From Alligator mississippiensis (taxonomy: Eukaryota; Chordata; Crocodylia; Alligatoridae), in assembly GCF_030867095.1 (NCBI RefSeq), contig NC_081824.1, forward strand, positions 118,366,162-118,430,161: DNA of 64,000 nucleotides. The letters run 5' to 3'. This document shows, one piece after another, positions 11,216 to 21,200 of the stretch. The notes beneath the pieces were generated by a model, which saw only the letters and a list, made by a program, of their open reading frames with translations, searched no databases and was not told the DNA's origin. The first letter of the stretch is position 1, and each line of letters starts with the position of its first letter. Both the position numbers and the translations under genes were made by a program.

Positions 11216-11539
11216 GCCTGGGGCCAGTGCATGTCTCTGCACGTGGCGCCCCCTGTCTTTCCACCTTCCTCCCAACAGCTCTTTACCTGGGCTGGGGTGT
11301 CAGTACAGGTGCCCCGCTGCCTGCCTAAGCCATTGCAATCCATTCAAACTGGTCAAGTGTTTCCACTGCTCATGCACCACTGGGGCAGTAAGGAGATGCC
11401 TTACTGCACATATGCCTAGTAGACTGGACCAGCATAATCATGACATCATTAATCATGTAATTTTGAAACTGGTGGGGCAGCAGCCAACCACCCGCTATTG
11501 ACTGGCCACCACTGGCGTGTGTGTTCCACGTCCTGACAC

Positions 11540-11915
11540 ACACCTTTGGCAATGTCCAGGGCTCCCAGAGATAGCCAGGGGCATCTCTCAATGAGCAGGA
11601 AACCCAGACTTGCCCTGCTTCCAGAGATGTGTCCTGGAGATCCTTGGGGACCACGTCTAGAAGGAGGAAAAGCCAGGACACTCCAGTGTACTCCCAGGGC
11701 AGAAACCTCCAATCCGTGCATTGGCAGAGACTACACCGGAGTGCCCTGCTTTCCCTACTTCCACAGACGCTCCCTGGGATCTCCAGGGGACGCCTCTGGA
11801 AGCAGGGAACTGGAACGCCGGGGTTTCCTACTGGTTGAGACATGCCCCCAGCTATCTCTGGGAACCCCCCCTGCAGGTTGCCAGGGGCACATCTCTGGAA
11901 GTAGGGGGTGGGGAG
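11540..11915. repeat. Degenerate minisatellite-like GC-rich repeat
   Basis: About four diverged units share a motif like 'agagatNNccaggggacacctctggaag' (near 11560, 11625, 11765 and 11850). Unit length varies from about 65 to 95 bp. Not coding. Confidence 0.4.
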
Positions 11916-12665
11916 GGGGTGGCTGTCCCTTGTCTCACAACATCAACAGGTAGGACAACACCCTGGAAATAGATAGCCGAGGGGGTGAGGCCAGGAAGGT
12001 GCTCCCCAGGCTTGAGGGGCCTGACTGTGTGCAGGCATGCACGTGAGGCTCAGGACCGGGCCCCTCAAACCCAGGAGCAGCGAGAGAGTGTGGGCAGCTC
12101 TGGGCTGCCCACGCCGTCCTGCTATGAAACAGCACTGCCTGCGGAGGCAGCTGTTGCTTCGGGCTGCCAGCAACAGGCACAAGGGCACATCCGTTCACCC
12201 CCGTGAAGACTGGCACTTTCAGCATCATATCTGCTTTCCTCAACCACGGCGCGTTTGGTCGCAGCCCTGGCAGCAGGGACAAGGGCTGCTGCCTAAGACA
12301 GCTCCTACCTTTCCCAGGGGCTACCAGGCTAGGGACACAGGCCTGCATTGCCAGGTCTTAAATACAAAATTGTCTTACAGATAGCTCAAACTATCTTATT
12401 TTCGGGAAAAAAAAAAACTATTGCTCGCTGAAAAAAAAGAAGTTTGCAAATAAGTGGTCTTCTTATTTACTCTATATTCCTCACTTTAACTCTCCAGCCA
12501 GCGAGCAAGAACCGGGTCCAAATTGAAACATTTCTTTATTTCAAGGCGAGCGATCGTTAGGAAGTGCCAACAGCAAATCCAAAAGTCAGTTAACACCCCT
12601 TGCGAGCGGTTTGGGTTTGGCTGTGCTAGTTAACTGCCTCAAAAATGATTGTATATTTTGGGCAT
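11916..12665. other. MTFR2 intron 1, GC-rich then AT-rich
   Basis: GC-rich to about 12350 without a recognisable family, then AT-rich. Nothing else supported. Confidence 0.5.
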
Positions 12666-12750
12666 AAAGGTTATAGCCCTGTTGGTCTAAAAAGCAAAGG
12701 CAGTCAGTGGGACAGAGATGACCCCTATTATTATTATTATTATTATTAGA
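12666..12750 (+). repeat. Penelope-type repeat fragment and (TTA)n
   Basis: GGTTATAGCCCTGTTGGTCT near 12669 resembles the element at 8677-8705 (minus strand). A (TTA)8-like microsatellite follows at 12727-12750. Confidence 0.45.
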
Positions 12751-13089
12751 TAGTTGCAAAAACAATTCTTTATTTACAAGCTCGCTTTTTTTTTTCGGGT
12801 TATTTCCTGGCTGAGGGGACATTTTGAGCCCCTGTGGTGTTAACTATCATACGCCGTACCAGGGTTGAAGTGATCGGACAAATCATTTGGTTGAATAATT
12901 ATGGTCCAGCGAATGGGAAGCAGCTGCACGGAGCCCAGGGCATACGCCGGCGCCAGGCGCTGCGGGCCAAGAAGCGCCCGCCCGCGGCTCATTGGAATGA
13001 ATTAACCGCCGCGCCGCGCCGACCGCGACGCCCGGGCTCCCCCCGCCAACCGCCCCGCCCTACGTCACACCGCGCGCCGGGGGCTTCAC

Positions 13090-13190
13090 CTGTGCGCGTG
13101 GCCCGCGGGCGCCCCCTCCTCGGGCTCGAGCCCCCGGAGTTCGCGGGCGGCTGCAAACTCCCCCACCCCTCGGCCAGGCGACTGTGGGCA
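13090..13190 (-). other. MTFR2: Probable MTFR2 non-coding exon 1
   Basis: The minus strand has a good donor, CACAG|GTGAAG, with the exon side ending at 13090. The upstream limit (transcription start) is set near the CCAAT/TTCGAA block and is a guess. The first coding exon at 7998 has its own acceptor, so an upstream non-coding exon is required. Confidence 0.55.
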
Positions 13191-13264
13191 CCGAATTCGA
13201 AGCGGCATCGCGCCAAGCCGATTGGGCAGCGTCGCAAAGGGCGGGCCGCACGCGTCGCCCAATC

Positions 13265-13336
13265 GGGAGGCAGAGGGCGGGGCGGCGCTCGCGGAGGCCG
13301 ACGGGAGGCGGTTGCATTCGAACTCGGAGGTTCGGG
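13265..13336 (+). other. Probable ARMC1L non-coding exon 1
   Basis: The plus strand has donor TTCGGG|GTGAGT at 13336/13337 inside the CpG island. The first coding exon (15055) carries an acceptor 13 nt before its ATG, so an upstream exon is expected. The 5' limit is approximate. Confidence 0.5.
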
Positions 13337-13480
13337 GTGAGTCTCACTGACGTCAGCTGGGGCCGCGTGGCGAGGGGAGCGGGGGTAATCAGCGCCCCGG
13401 CCAGACCCCGGGCTCTGTGTGAGCGCGCGAAAGAGGAAGATGAATTGCAGAAGGCAGAATGCTCGTGCCATATTTCCAAT

Positions 13481-14367
13481 TTCAAATACGTGGACACTTG
13501 GGGTGGGGGCACAGATATGCCTGTGCTCTGTCCCTACCCCTCGCTCTCAAGCCACAGTCCCCCCAGCCCTACCTGTGCCCCTCATTCGACCTGCTCCCCC
13601 CAGCCCTGCAGTGCCTCCAGGCAGTTCCATCCTTGTAAGCCCAGTCACCCACCCTAGAGTCTCCCCCAAAGACCCCCCTGGAGAGGCAGGTGTCTCCCTT
13701 CCCTGCCGCAGCCCCAACTCCGGGCACCGTACTTCCGCCAGGAAAAACTTGGATGCTGAGCATAGCAAAGTCCCGGACGTTTGTTGACATTTCAAAAAAA
13801 CCACCAGGTCAAAGATGGGAGGCCCCAAAAAGAGGACGTATCTGGGAAAAGCTGGACATGTAGTAACCCTTGTACTGATTGCAGAGCACAGTCGTTTTTC
13901 CAAAGAGCGTGCTTGGCTTGCCTAAACCATATGTTTGTTTGTGTGGCACAGCCTGCAGAGGACAATTCTGCACCTGGCTTCCCAAATCCAAGATGTGGCG
14001 GAGGTGCAGTCTCTAGGAGCCAAGTACAGTTTGATGCTCTGTACAGTTGGTTTCACCTGTATCCAGCTGACCCCCGCTTCTGGTTTCAAGGATTTCTGTC
14101 ATGTTAAGGGTCAGGTTGAATGTTTGAAGTCTTAGGCCCCTGCTGTGTGTCATGTATATGATGCAATGACCTGGTTGTTCATGTAATAAATTTAGACCAG
14201 TCACACATGCTAAGTAATTATCACACAATAAAAATGACTGTCCAGGTGTGAAAAAGAGCCAAGCAGCTTTAAAGCAAGTGCCTGAAAATGTGTAACAACT
14301 CTAAGAGCTGGTTCCTATCCAGCTTTAATTTGAATGTGTAGCAGGGTCCTTAGTTCTTTTACAGGGG
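13481..14367 (+). other. ARMC1L intron 1, first part
   Basis: Mixed composition. Short open frames (13419-13787, 13781-14107) show no similarity I recognise. No exon supported. Confidence 0.55.
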
Positions 14368-14925
14368 CCAGGAATTATTTGAACCCATGAGCCACACAGT
14401 TTCAGGGAGCTGCTGCAGGCTGGTCCCCATGCCCCCTCCCCAACAACATCCCAGAGCCCACATGCCCTGCAGCTCCTTCCCACCACTAGTGCCCAGCAGC
14501 AACTGGCTCTGGACTCATCCCACTCAGGGCAGGGGTCAGCGCTGCACACACAGGTCTCAGCTGGTCCAGAGCTGATCTGCTGTAGCCAGGGTGAGTCCAG
14601 AGTAGGCTGAGGCCAGTAAGGGCTGCACACACACATCCCCGCTAGTTGTCTTGTGACTGGAGCTGGGACCAGCAGGAGCCAGAAGAAGCTGCTGTGTAGA
14701 ATTGGAGTCCAGCTGCAGAGCTGTGCCAGCCTCACTGCAGCCCAGGGACAGTGGGACATGCTATGGGCCAGACAATACCTGGGCGCCAGTGGGACATGCT
14801 ATGGGCCAGACAGCACCTGGGCGCCAGTGGGACATGCTATGGGCCAGACAGCACCTGGGCGCCAGTGATGGCTGCGGTCCCTCTGCAGGCCAGATCCAGC
14901 CTACAAGCCATGTTTTACCCACCCA
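14368..14925. mobile_element. hAT-type element, GC-rich
   Basis: The right part reads GCAGGCCAGATCCAGCCTAC then ATGTTTTACCCACCC. This is the common terminus style of Charlie-like hAT elements ('gggccggatctggcc...gtttgcccaccc'). The left border is uncertain, near 14368, and no duplication was established. It contains the 38-bp tandem repeat. Confidence 0.55.
14751..14864. repeat. 38-bp minisatellite, three copies
   Basis: Units 14751-14788, 14789-14826 and 14827-14864. The second and third are identical and the first differs at two positions (aata versus agca). Each starts GTGGGACATGCTATGGGCCA and ends CTGGGCGCCA. The near identity implies recent duplication. Confidence 0.95.
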
Positions 14926-15054
14926 TATTCTATTATACACGTAAGACAAAAGAAGCAATAGTTTGTTTGAGGATGCTTTCATATTCTATGCACTCACAAA
15001 AACCATTAACAATTGGTTCCTGTTAACTGTGGTAGGAAATACTGCCCACCTTAC

Positions 15055-15217
15055 AGCTACCACAAGAATGGATGCTCTGTCTGTAGCAAACCAGTTGAGG
15101 CATCTGTCTTCAGACCCAGGGAATAGAGAAACAATTGTGAAAGATGAAGGATGTCTTTCTGGCCTCATCCTGTTTCTGGACCATCCTAACACAGAAGTTG
15201 TATATTTAGCTCTTCAG
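15055..15217 (+). CDS. ARMC1L coding exon 1
   Basis: Acceptor CACCTTACAG at 15054; ATG at 15068; 50 codons to CAG|GTAATT, phase 0. Encodes the first armadillo-like segment ([38 protein letters not shown]). Aligns residue for residue with ARMC1 PDALSVVNQLRDLA onward. Confidence 0.92.
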
Positions 15218-18200
15218 GTAATTCCTGCTTTTGCTAAAACTCTTGGTCTCTCTAATTCAAATCAATCCCAGTATTTAGTAAACTGTTAATCCTGTAATAA
15301 AATGTAAATCCTGCCTGACCGAGGGAGTAAATAATGTAAGAAGTTTAGAGCCTCTCTCAGGTAGAGGAGCGCTCCTTTCCTGTTTTCCGTAGAGTTTGAT
15401 TCCTGCTCTAAAAAAACCAAAACAAAAAACCCCAAAAAACTATGCACACTTTTGGTAATGGAACTGATCTAGTAAACGTCAGCTAAAAATAGCACAGTGC
15501 AGTGCAGTGCTGCAAGAGAACTCTAGGCTTCGCTACAGCCATATAGTTTTATTCATAAGAGCAGCAGATTTTAAACTTCCTGGGAAAACACAGTATGTGT
15601 CTTCTGATTTTAACAGTGTATCACCTCATCAAGTCACACAAGGTGTGTATTAACTATGATGTCTTTTAACAAGAGGTTAGATCCCTCTACTCTAACTACT
15701 CCTGAAACCTTCAAGGTCAAGGTTGTAAGGCTAGTTCAAGCTGCCAGGGTCTCTTTAAGACATCCTATTTAGTAGTTTCTTAAACGGACTTTTAAAAGAC
15801 CAATCTAATTCGAGAGCAAAACTACTTCAATCAGTTTCAGATTCCATGGTAGTTGCTGGTGCACACTTATGATTTCCCCCTCCAGTTTCTTGTATTTCAA
15901 GTGCTTGTGCTGCTTTTCCTGATGATCTTCTCTGGAAAATGGAAGCAAACTGAAGAGGCTTTTTTAGTGATGTTAAAAAGTTACTTGTACTAAGTAAACA
16001 TTTTTTAAACAGTTGCAATTTGACTGGCCCTATTAAAAGCACTGGCTAGCTAGTCACCAAAACAATCCACAAATAGTAAAAAAAGTCTACATGGTTAATA
16101 GATGTGATTGTACTGGGATAAAAATATAAGGATTTGTATCAGTGGTGGTACCTGTAACTTGCGTGTCATTTTGTAAAAGTGTTGTCGTTTCAGATTTTTT
16201 CCATGCTCATTTAGCCAGTATATTGTCTCTAATTCCATGCACAACTTTTTCCTGTTTTGCTCAAAGGGGACCGACAGTGATATCGCCACCATTGTTATGC
16301 TAAGAATCACTTGTTTAACTTGAAGTAATTGTGTCCATTAGTCACTAAGACATTTGTCATATTGAATATCCTCTATTTTGATTCTTACCTACTATTAAGA
16401 TCTTGGATGAGAAATGAATCACTGGGAAACAGGTCAGGTTCTTAATTTTACAGGTATAGCAACACATTGAAGAGATTCAGTAGAGCCCTCAAGCTTTGTG
16501 AAGCTTGTTTGATCTAGTGTTTGAACAAGAACATTGTAAAAGACTTGCCTTTCTGCAAAAGCATGTTCCTAGTTGGTTAGTGGAATTTAATTTCCAAGGT
16601 GGCAGAGCTACAGGCTAACTGGATCTTCCAATTTCATGTTATATAGAAACTTAGCACAGTTCATGTTGCCACTGTTACATATCAGATCTTTACTGAAAGC
16701 CATCTATTTTTAAATGATTTCCCCCTCTTGCAGGCACTTCAGTATCTTTCAGAATGTCCTTCCAACTGTGAAATTGTGACAAAAGAACCAGATATAATGT
16801 GGAAGCTGGAGAAATTGCAGAAAAGGTAAATTTTAATTGGTGTCAGTTTGTCAACTTTTTAAGTGGGGTGAGTTGCAAAGATTTCAAAGAGACTACTGGC
16901 TTTATGGTTAATAGTTTCTCATCAATTTAAAGTGTTGCTAACGTGCATTAATTAGGCTTGCATCAGTCTGTAAATAACACTGGTTTGAAAAAGTTAAAAG
17001 GAAAATGTCTGTTAAGAAGTAACTTGTAGAACTGACATGGGGAAACGAAGGAGTCCTTAAACGAGGGTGTTGGTAGTAAAATAGGACAAGGTCAAATGCA
17101 GTTAGTTATGAACTATTAAGAGATGGGTTAGTAGGCCCTGGCCCCTTTCCCAGAAATCTGGCCATGTTCATTTAAGAACTAACTAGTTCATGCTACATTT
17201 AGTCTTTGAATTTGTGAGGCACATATTTTTTTACTATCCATTGAAAATGTAGGAAGTGCTGGAAACCATAGGACATTAGTTTGTAATATCACTTAGCCTC
17301 AGCGTTTGAAAAATTGAAGGAAATACATGATGAAATGGACAAGAGTAAAAAAGCTTAAAAGGTATAACTAAATGATTTGCATATCTTAGTGCAGAGATCA
17401 TTGCCTGAATCACGTCTGAGTTCTAGGTCCCAAAAGGAGTAATGCACCCGAAAAAGCAGTCATCCATTGCCGTTCTGGTATACAGTACATTTAGCAGAGC
17501 AGGTTCTTTATACACTTCCTCGCTAAACAAGTGAGATACAGCAAATCAGAGAGTCTTTTTCCTGGCCCTTTTTCTCAAGGAAGATTGGATGAGGAAGCAA
17601 GAAAAGAAATAGTAGACCAGCTTTAGAAGGAAGAGAGGACACACTCAAGGTGTGGTGTATATAGCAGTATTATAGGTGACTTCATATACCGAAGCAAAGG
17701 GCGGAGAGAGTAGCCAGTGTACTGCCTCCTGTTTCTGTGAATATGTTGTTCGTCCTAGAAAACAAAACAGACTAACATGTAGAATTATGATCAAAACTAT
17801 ACTCAAGAAGCTGTGGGTACCAGTTAAAGTGAAAGACAGCCTTCAAGAACTAGCAGTTAGCAAGACTGTTATGAACTCCAGTACATTATATGAAAGGCTA
17901 CTTCTGGGAATGACAAAAACCAAACAGAAAAAGCATGAACATTCCTCCTGGTCAGGGGGAAGAGTACCAGCAGAACAATTTATGGTTTCCTGGTTTGGGG
18001 AACATGCAATTCTCAAAGTGGCTGCATTTCATAAAGTAGAGCTTGAAATGTAAAGAATTGACAGAAAAGCCCCCTATAAGCAAGAGAATTGCATAAAGCC
18101 ACCCATCTTGTTTTTGCGAGTCAGGAAGACTGGAAATTTGAAGATCAAACAAGTGCTAAAGGGATGCCTTGAGAAGTCTGCGTAATCCAACTTGTTTCTT

Positions 18201-21200
18201 TAGTGAATACAATTTCAGTGGTTATTTCTAAATTATACAGCTAGAGAAGTGAGTTTAGCTCATGAGCCACTAATAATTCCATCTACATACTCTCTACAAT
18301 TGTAGCAGTTTTAAAAGGTGTGGTAGAACTGCTGCTCCAGAGTGTGTAGGTGCATCTAGAAAAATAAAATCACCCCAACTTTAACCCAGCTGCATCCAAG
18401 ATCAAAGCTAGGGTGATTTAGCTCACTTGCATCACAACAGGGTCATGTACATTAACAATTATAGTGCGCTCTGGAGCAGCATCAGCTCCTCCTTTTTCAA
18501 AGCCATTATGAATGTATATTTGTCCATGGAGCTAAGTGTACTTACAAGTGGGCTATAGGAAGAAAGAAACCAAATACATTTTTTTTCCTCCCAATTGTTT
18601 TGTTTTTCCCTGTAGACATGACACCAATGGCAGTCTTCAGCTTCTAGCAAGAGAAGTACAGAATGCACTGAATACATGTTTTTATATCAGCAACACACAA
18701 CGTACTCCACAAGTATTTGATAACAAGTTCAAAGCAGTTTTTCCTGAACAGCTCCAACAAGACAGCAAAGACCATTACTCTTCACATTGAAGGACTAGAT
18801 AATGTGGTAGGACCCTATATGTTATTCAGCATCTTCTGATCCAAGCTGTAAATACTTAAGGTTATCATATCACTACTTTTGTTTAGTTGAATTGTTCCTC
18901 ATGTGGCTTCTCCTAAACCATGTGAACTGCAGTCTCCATCAGAATGTCAGCACAAAGTCACAGCAATGACCTTCCCTTTGCTATGTAATCTAGGATTAGT
19001 TCCTTCACGCTGATTTTGGGCAACTGCACTGAAACTCCTCATAAGGATAAGGGGAAAGAGTCTGTTACCTAATCCTTAGAGGAAGGATATTATGGCAGTG
19101 GGATGGAATTCAGGAGACTGGGCTTTCATTTCCATTTTTATCAGATTTTCTTTACAACTTTGGGCAAACTACTTTGTGCTCCCATTTCATTAGAACTAGA
19201 CTAATACTTCCTTTTTCCAATCCAGGTTTCAGAAGCCCCATATAATCCAGTTTCAATTAGGTCCTGTAGTCACTACTATAATACAATAAATGATACCAAA
19301 TACCTAAGCAGCCCACTGGGCTAGTATTAACCTATTTTAGGATTAGTGTACAAAATCACACTTGAAAGCATGTAAATTAAATAGGCTTGGTCCTACTACT
19401 TTCAATGTTGGTTTGACATTGAGTTAATAGTTAAATTCCAACTGGTGTGTTTTCACTCATCCTTTGACTCCTTTTAATCTAGCATACCAAAAATCTGTGT
19501 GAGGAAGCACTGTTAAAAGTCAAAGGAGTAATCAGCTTTACATTTCAATCAGCTCTCAGAAGATGCACTGTACGTGTAAAATCAGATCTTGAAACAGAGG
19601 TAAGGTCAAATTAATTTCTGAAAATTACTGTAGCACTAACACATGAGAAGCTCAATTTGTACTTGAACAACACTACTCCCATACTGCTTCTAAAACTCTG
19701 AACAAACAAAAGATACTTGTGAGATTTCAGACACTGCTGCCAAGAGCTAGAAGTGGAATCACCTTGTTTTTTTTCCTTTTTTGCATTACCAAAGTTAGAT
19801 ACCATTTAACTGTAGTTGTTACCATTGCAGCCAGTAAGGTGACAGATGCTACAGAGGTCAACTAGATGCATTGTAAGAATGTGTAATAAGCAGTTGGAAG
19901 ACTTTTTTTTTTTTTTTTTTTTTTTGAGAGAGAGATTCTGTTAAACAAGAAAATCTAAAACAGCCTCATTTGACCACACATTATATATATATTTTTCTGA
20001 ACCTTACCTGAAGCCAGTAAGGAATTAAGCAAATGCCTTGTTAGCACACTCTTCGGGGTAAAATTTTGTAGGGTCACATTTTAAAAGCATATCCTGCATT
20101 TAACATCTTGGGTATGTAGATAACAGCTGTACCTGATCAAAGAGCATGTATAGCCAAGGGCTATTACTTTCCAACAATCAATTGTGGGGTGGAGGGTAAA
20201 TTACTGAGCTATTTTGCTATGGTAAGGGAAAAAAAAAGATTGGAGATGCTGACTACCAGGGATCCAGATTTTCTGTCTGCTGCAGAAAAATGCAGATTTT
20301 CTCCTTTAAAGGAAAAAATATGGAAAACTACAGGTTTCCCTTTGCAGGCTGGCAGAGTTCCAGCTTACAAGAGGCTGGGGGGAGCAGGACACAGGGGGCA
20401 TCACATACATGTGTGCATATTCACATGTACATGGCTGGGAGTACAGGCCTTGGACAGCGAGGGAGAGCAGCTCCCTCAGGTAAGTCATGGTAGGGAAAGA
20501 GGAGGGCAGATTGAGGTGGCAGCAATAGCCAAGGTGAGGGAGTGTTGGGGGCTATGGGTGCTGCCCAGCCAGGGCAAGAATGCATAGCTGCAGGACCCAG
20601 TTGGAGGAGCAAGACAGAGCCACCAGGGGCTGGCACTGGGGCCAGCTCCTTGCAGTGCACAGGGGCGGGGGTAATGGGGGGCATATGCCCCCCTACATTT
20701 GTGCACTTGCCACTGAATCTACTGCCGATTTCCTTGCATCCGGGGGCAGGGTCCCACACAGGCTGATTTGCCCGGGGCCCCACACCCTGCTCGGGTCATC
20801 TCTGATTGAAAATATTGTTCAATGAATTGCAACTTTCTTTGCCTTCACAGTTCAGAATACAGTATTTTAAAGTTGCATTTTTAGCAGTAAATCTGCTGTG
20901 TTATAATTATGTATTTTGGATGCCAGGGTGGGTAATGAACAGGTCACAGATCACTCTAGATATACCCAGTGTAATGCTTTCTCTTTAAAACATCTATTCT
21001 TGCCCCTGCTGGGGACAGGATACTGAGCTAGATGGATCATTGGTCTCACCCAGCATGGCACTTCTCATGTTCTTATACTCTTATGTTTAAAACAGTAAAC
21101 CTCTTATTTTAGACCCTAGCTTCTGCTATTGCTGCAACAAAAGTATCAGAAGCACAACTGAGAAGTGAATCTGGAAAAGAGGTAAGGCTACCTAATTCTT

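Larger units (their letters stand above)
12930..13480. promoter_or_regulatory. CpG island: shared divergent promoter of MTFR2 and ARMC1L
   Basis: About 550 bp of CpG-dense sequence between two genes that point away from each other. The core has a near-mirror layout: TTCGAA (13196-13201), ATTGG, which is CCAAT on minus (13221-13225), GC boxes (near 13239-13244 and 13275-13282), CCAAT (13259-13263) and TTCGAA (13317-13322). No TATA box seen. CCAAT plus TTCGAA, a variant of the CHR element TTTGAA, is the layout used by cell-cycle genes bound by the DREAM complex, which suits MTFR2. That link is inference. Confidence 0.85.

Noticed and set aside
12834-13512. Open frames of 150-168 codons at the divergent promoter
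   Set aside because: Arg/Pro-rich products of the CpG island, open on both strands.
17676-18053. 125-codon open frame in an ARMC1L intron
   Set aside because: Looks compositionally plausible (Lys/Glu-rich), but I find no family resemblance and the flanking ARMC1L exons join in phase without it.
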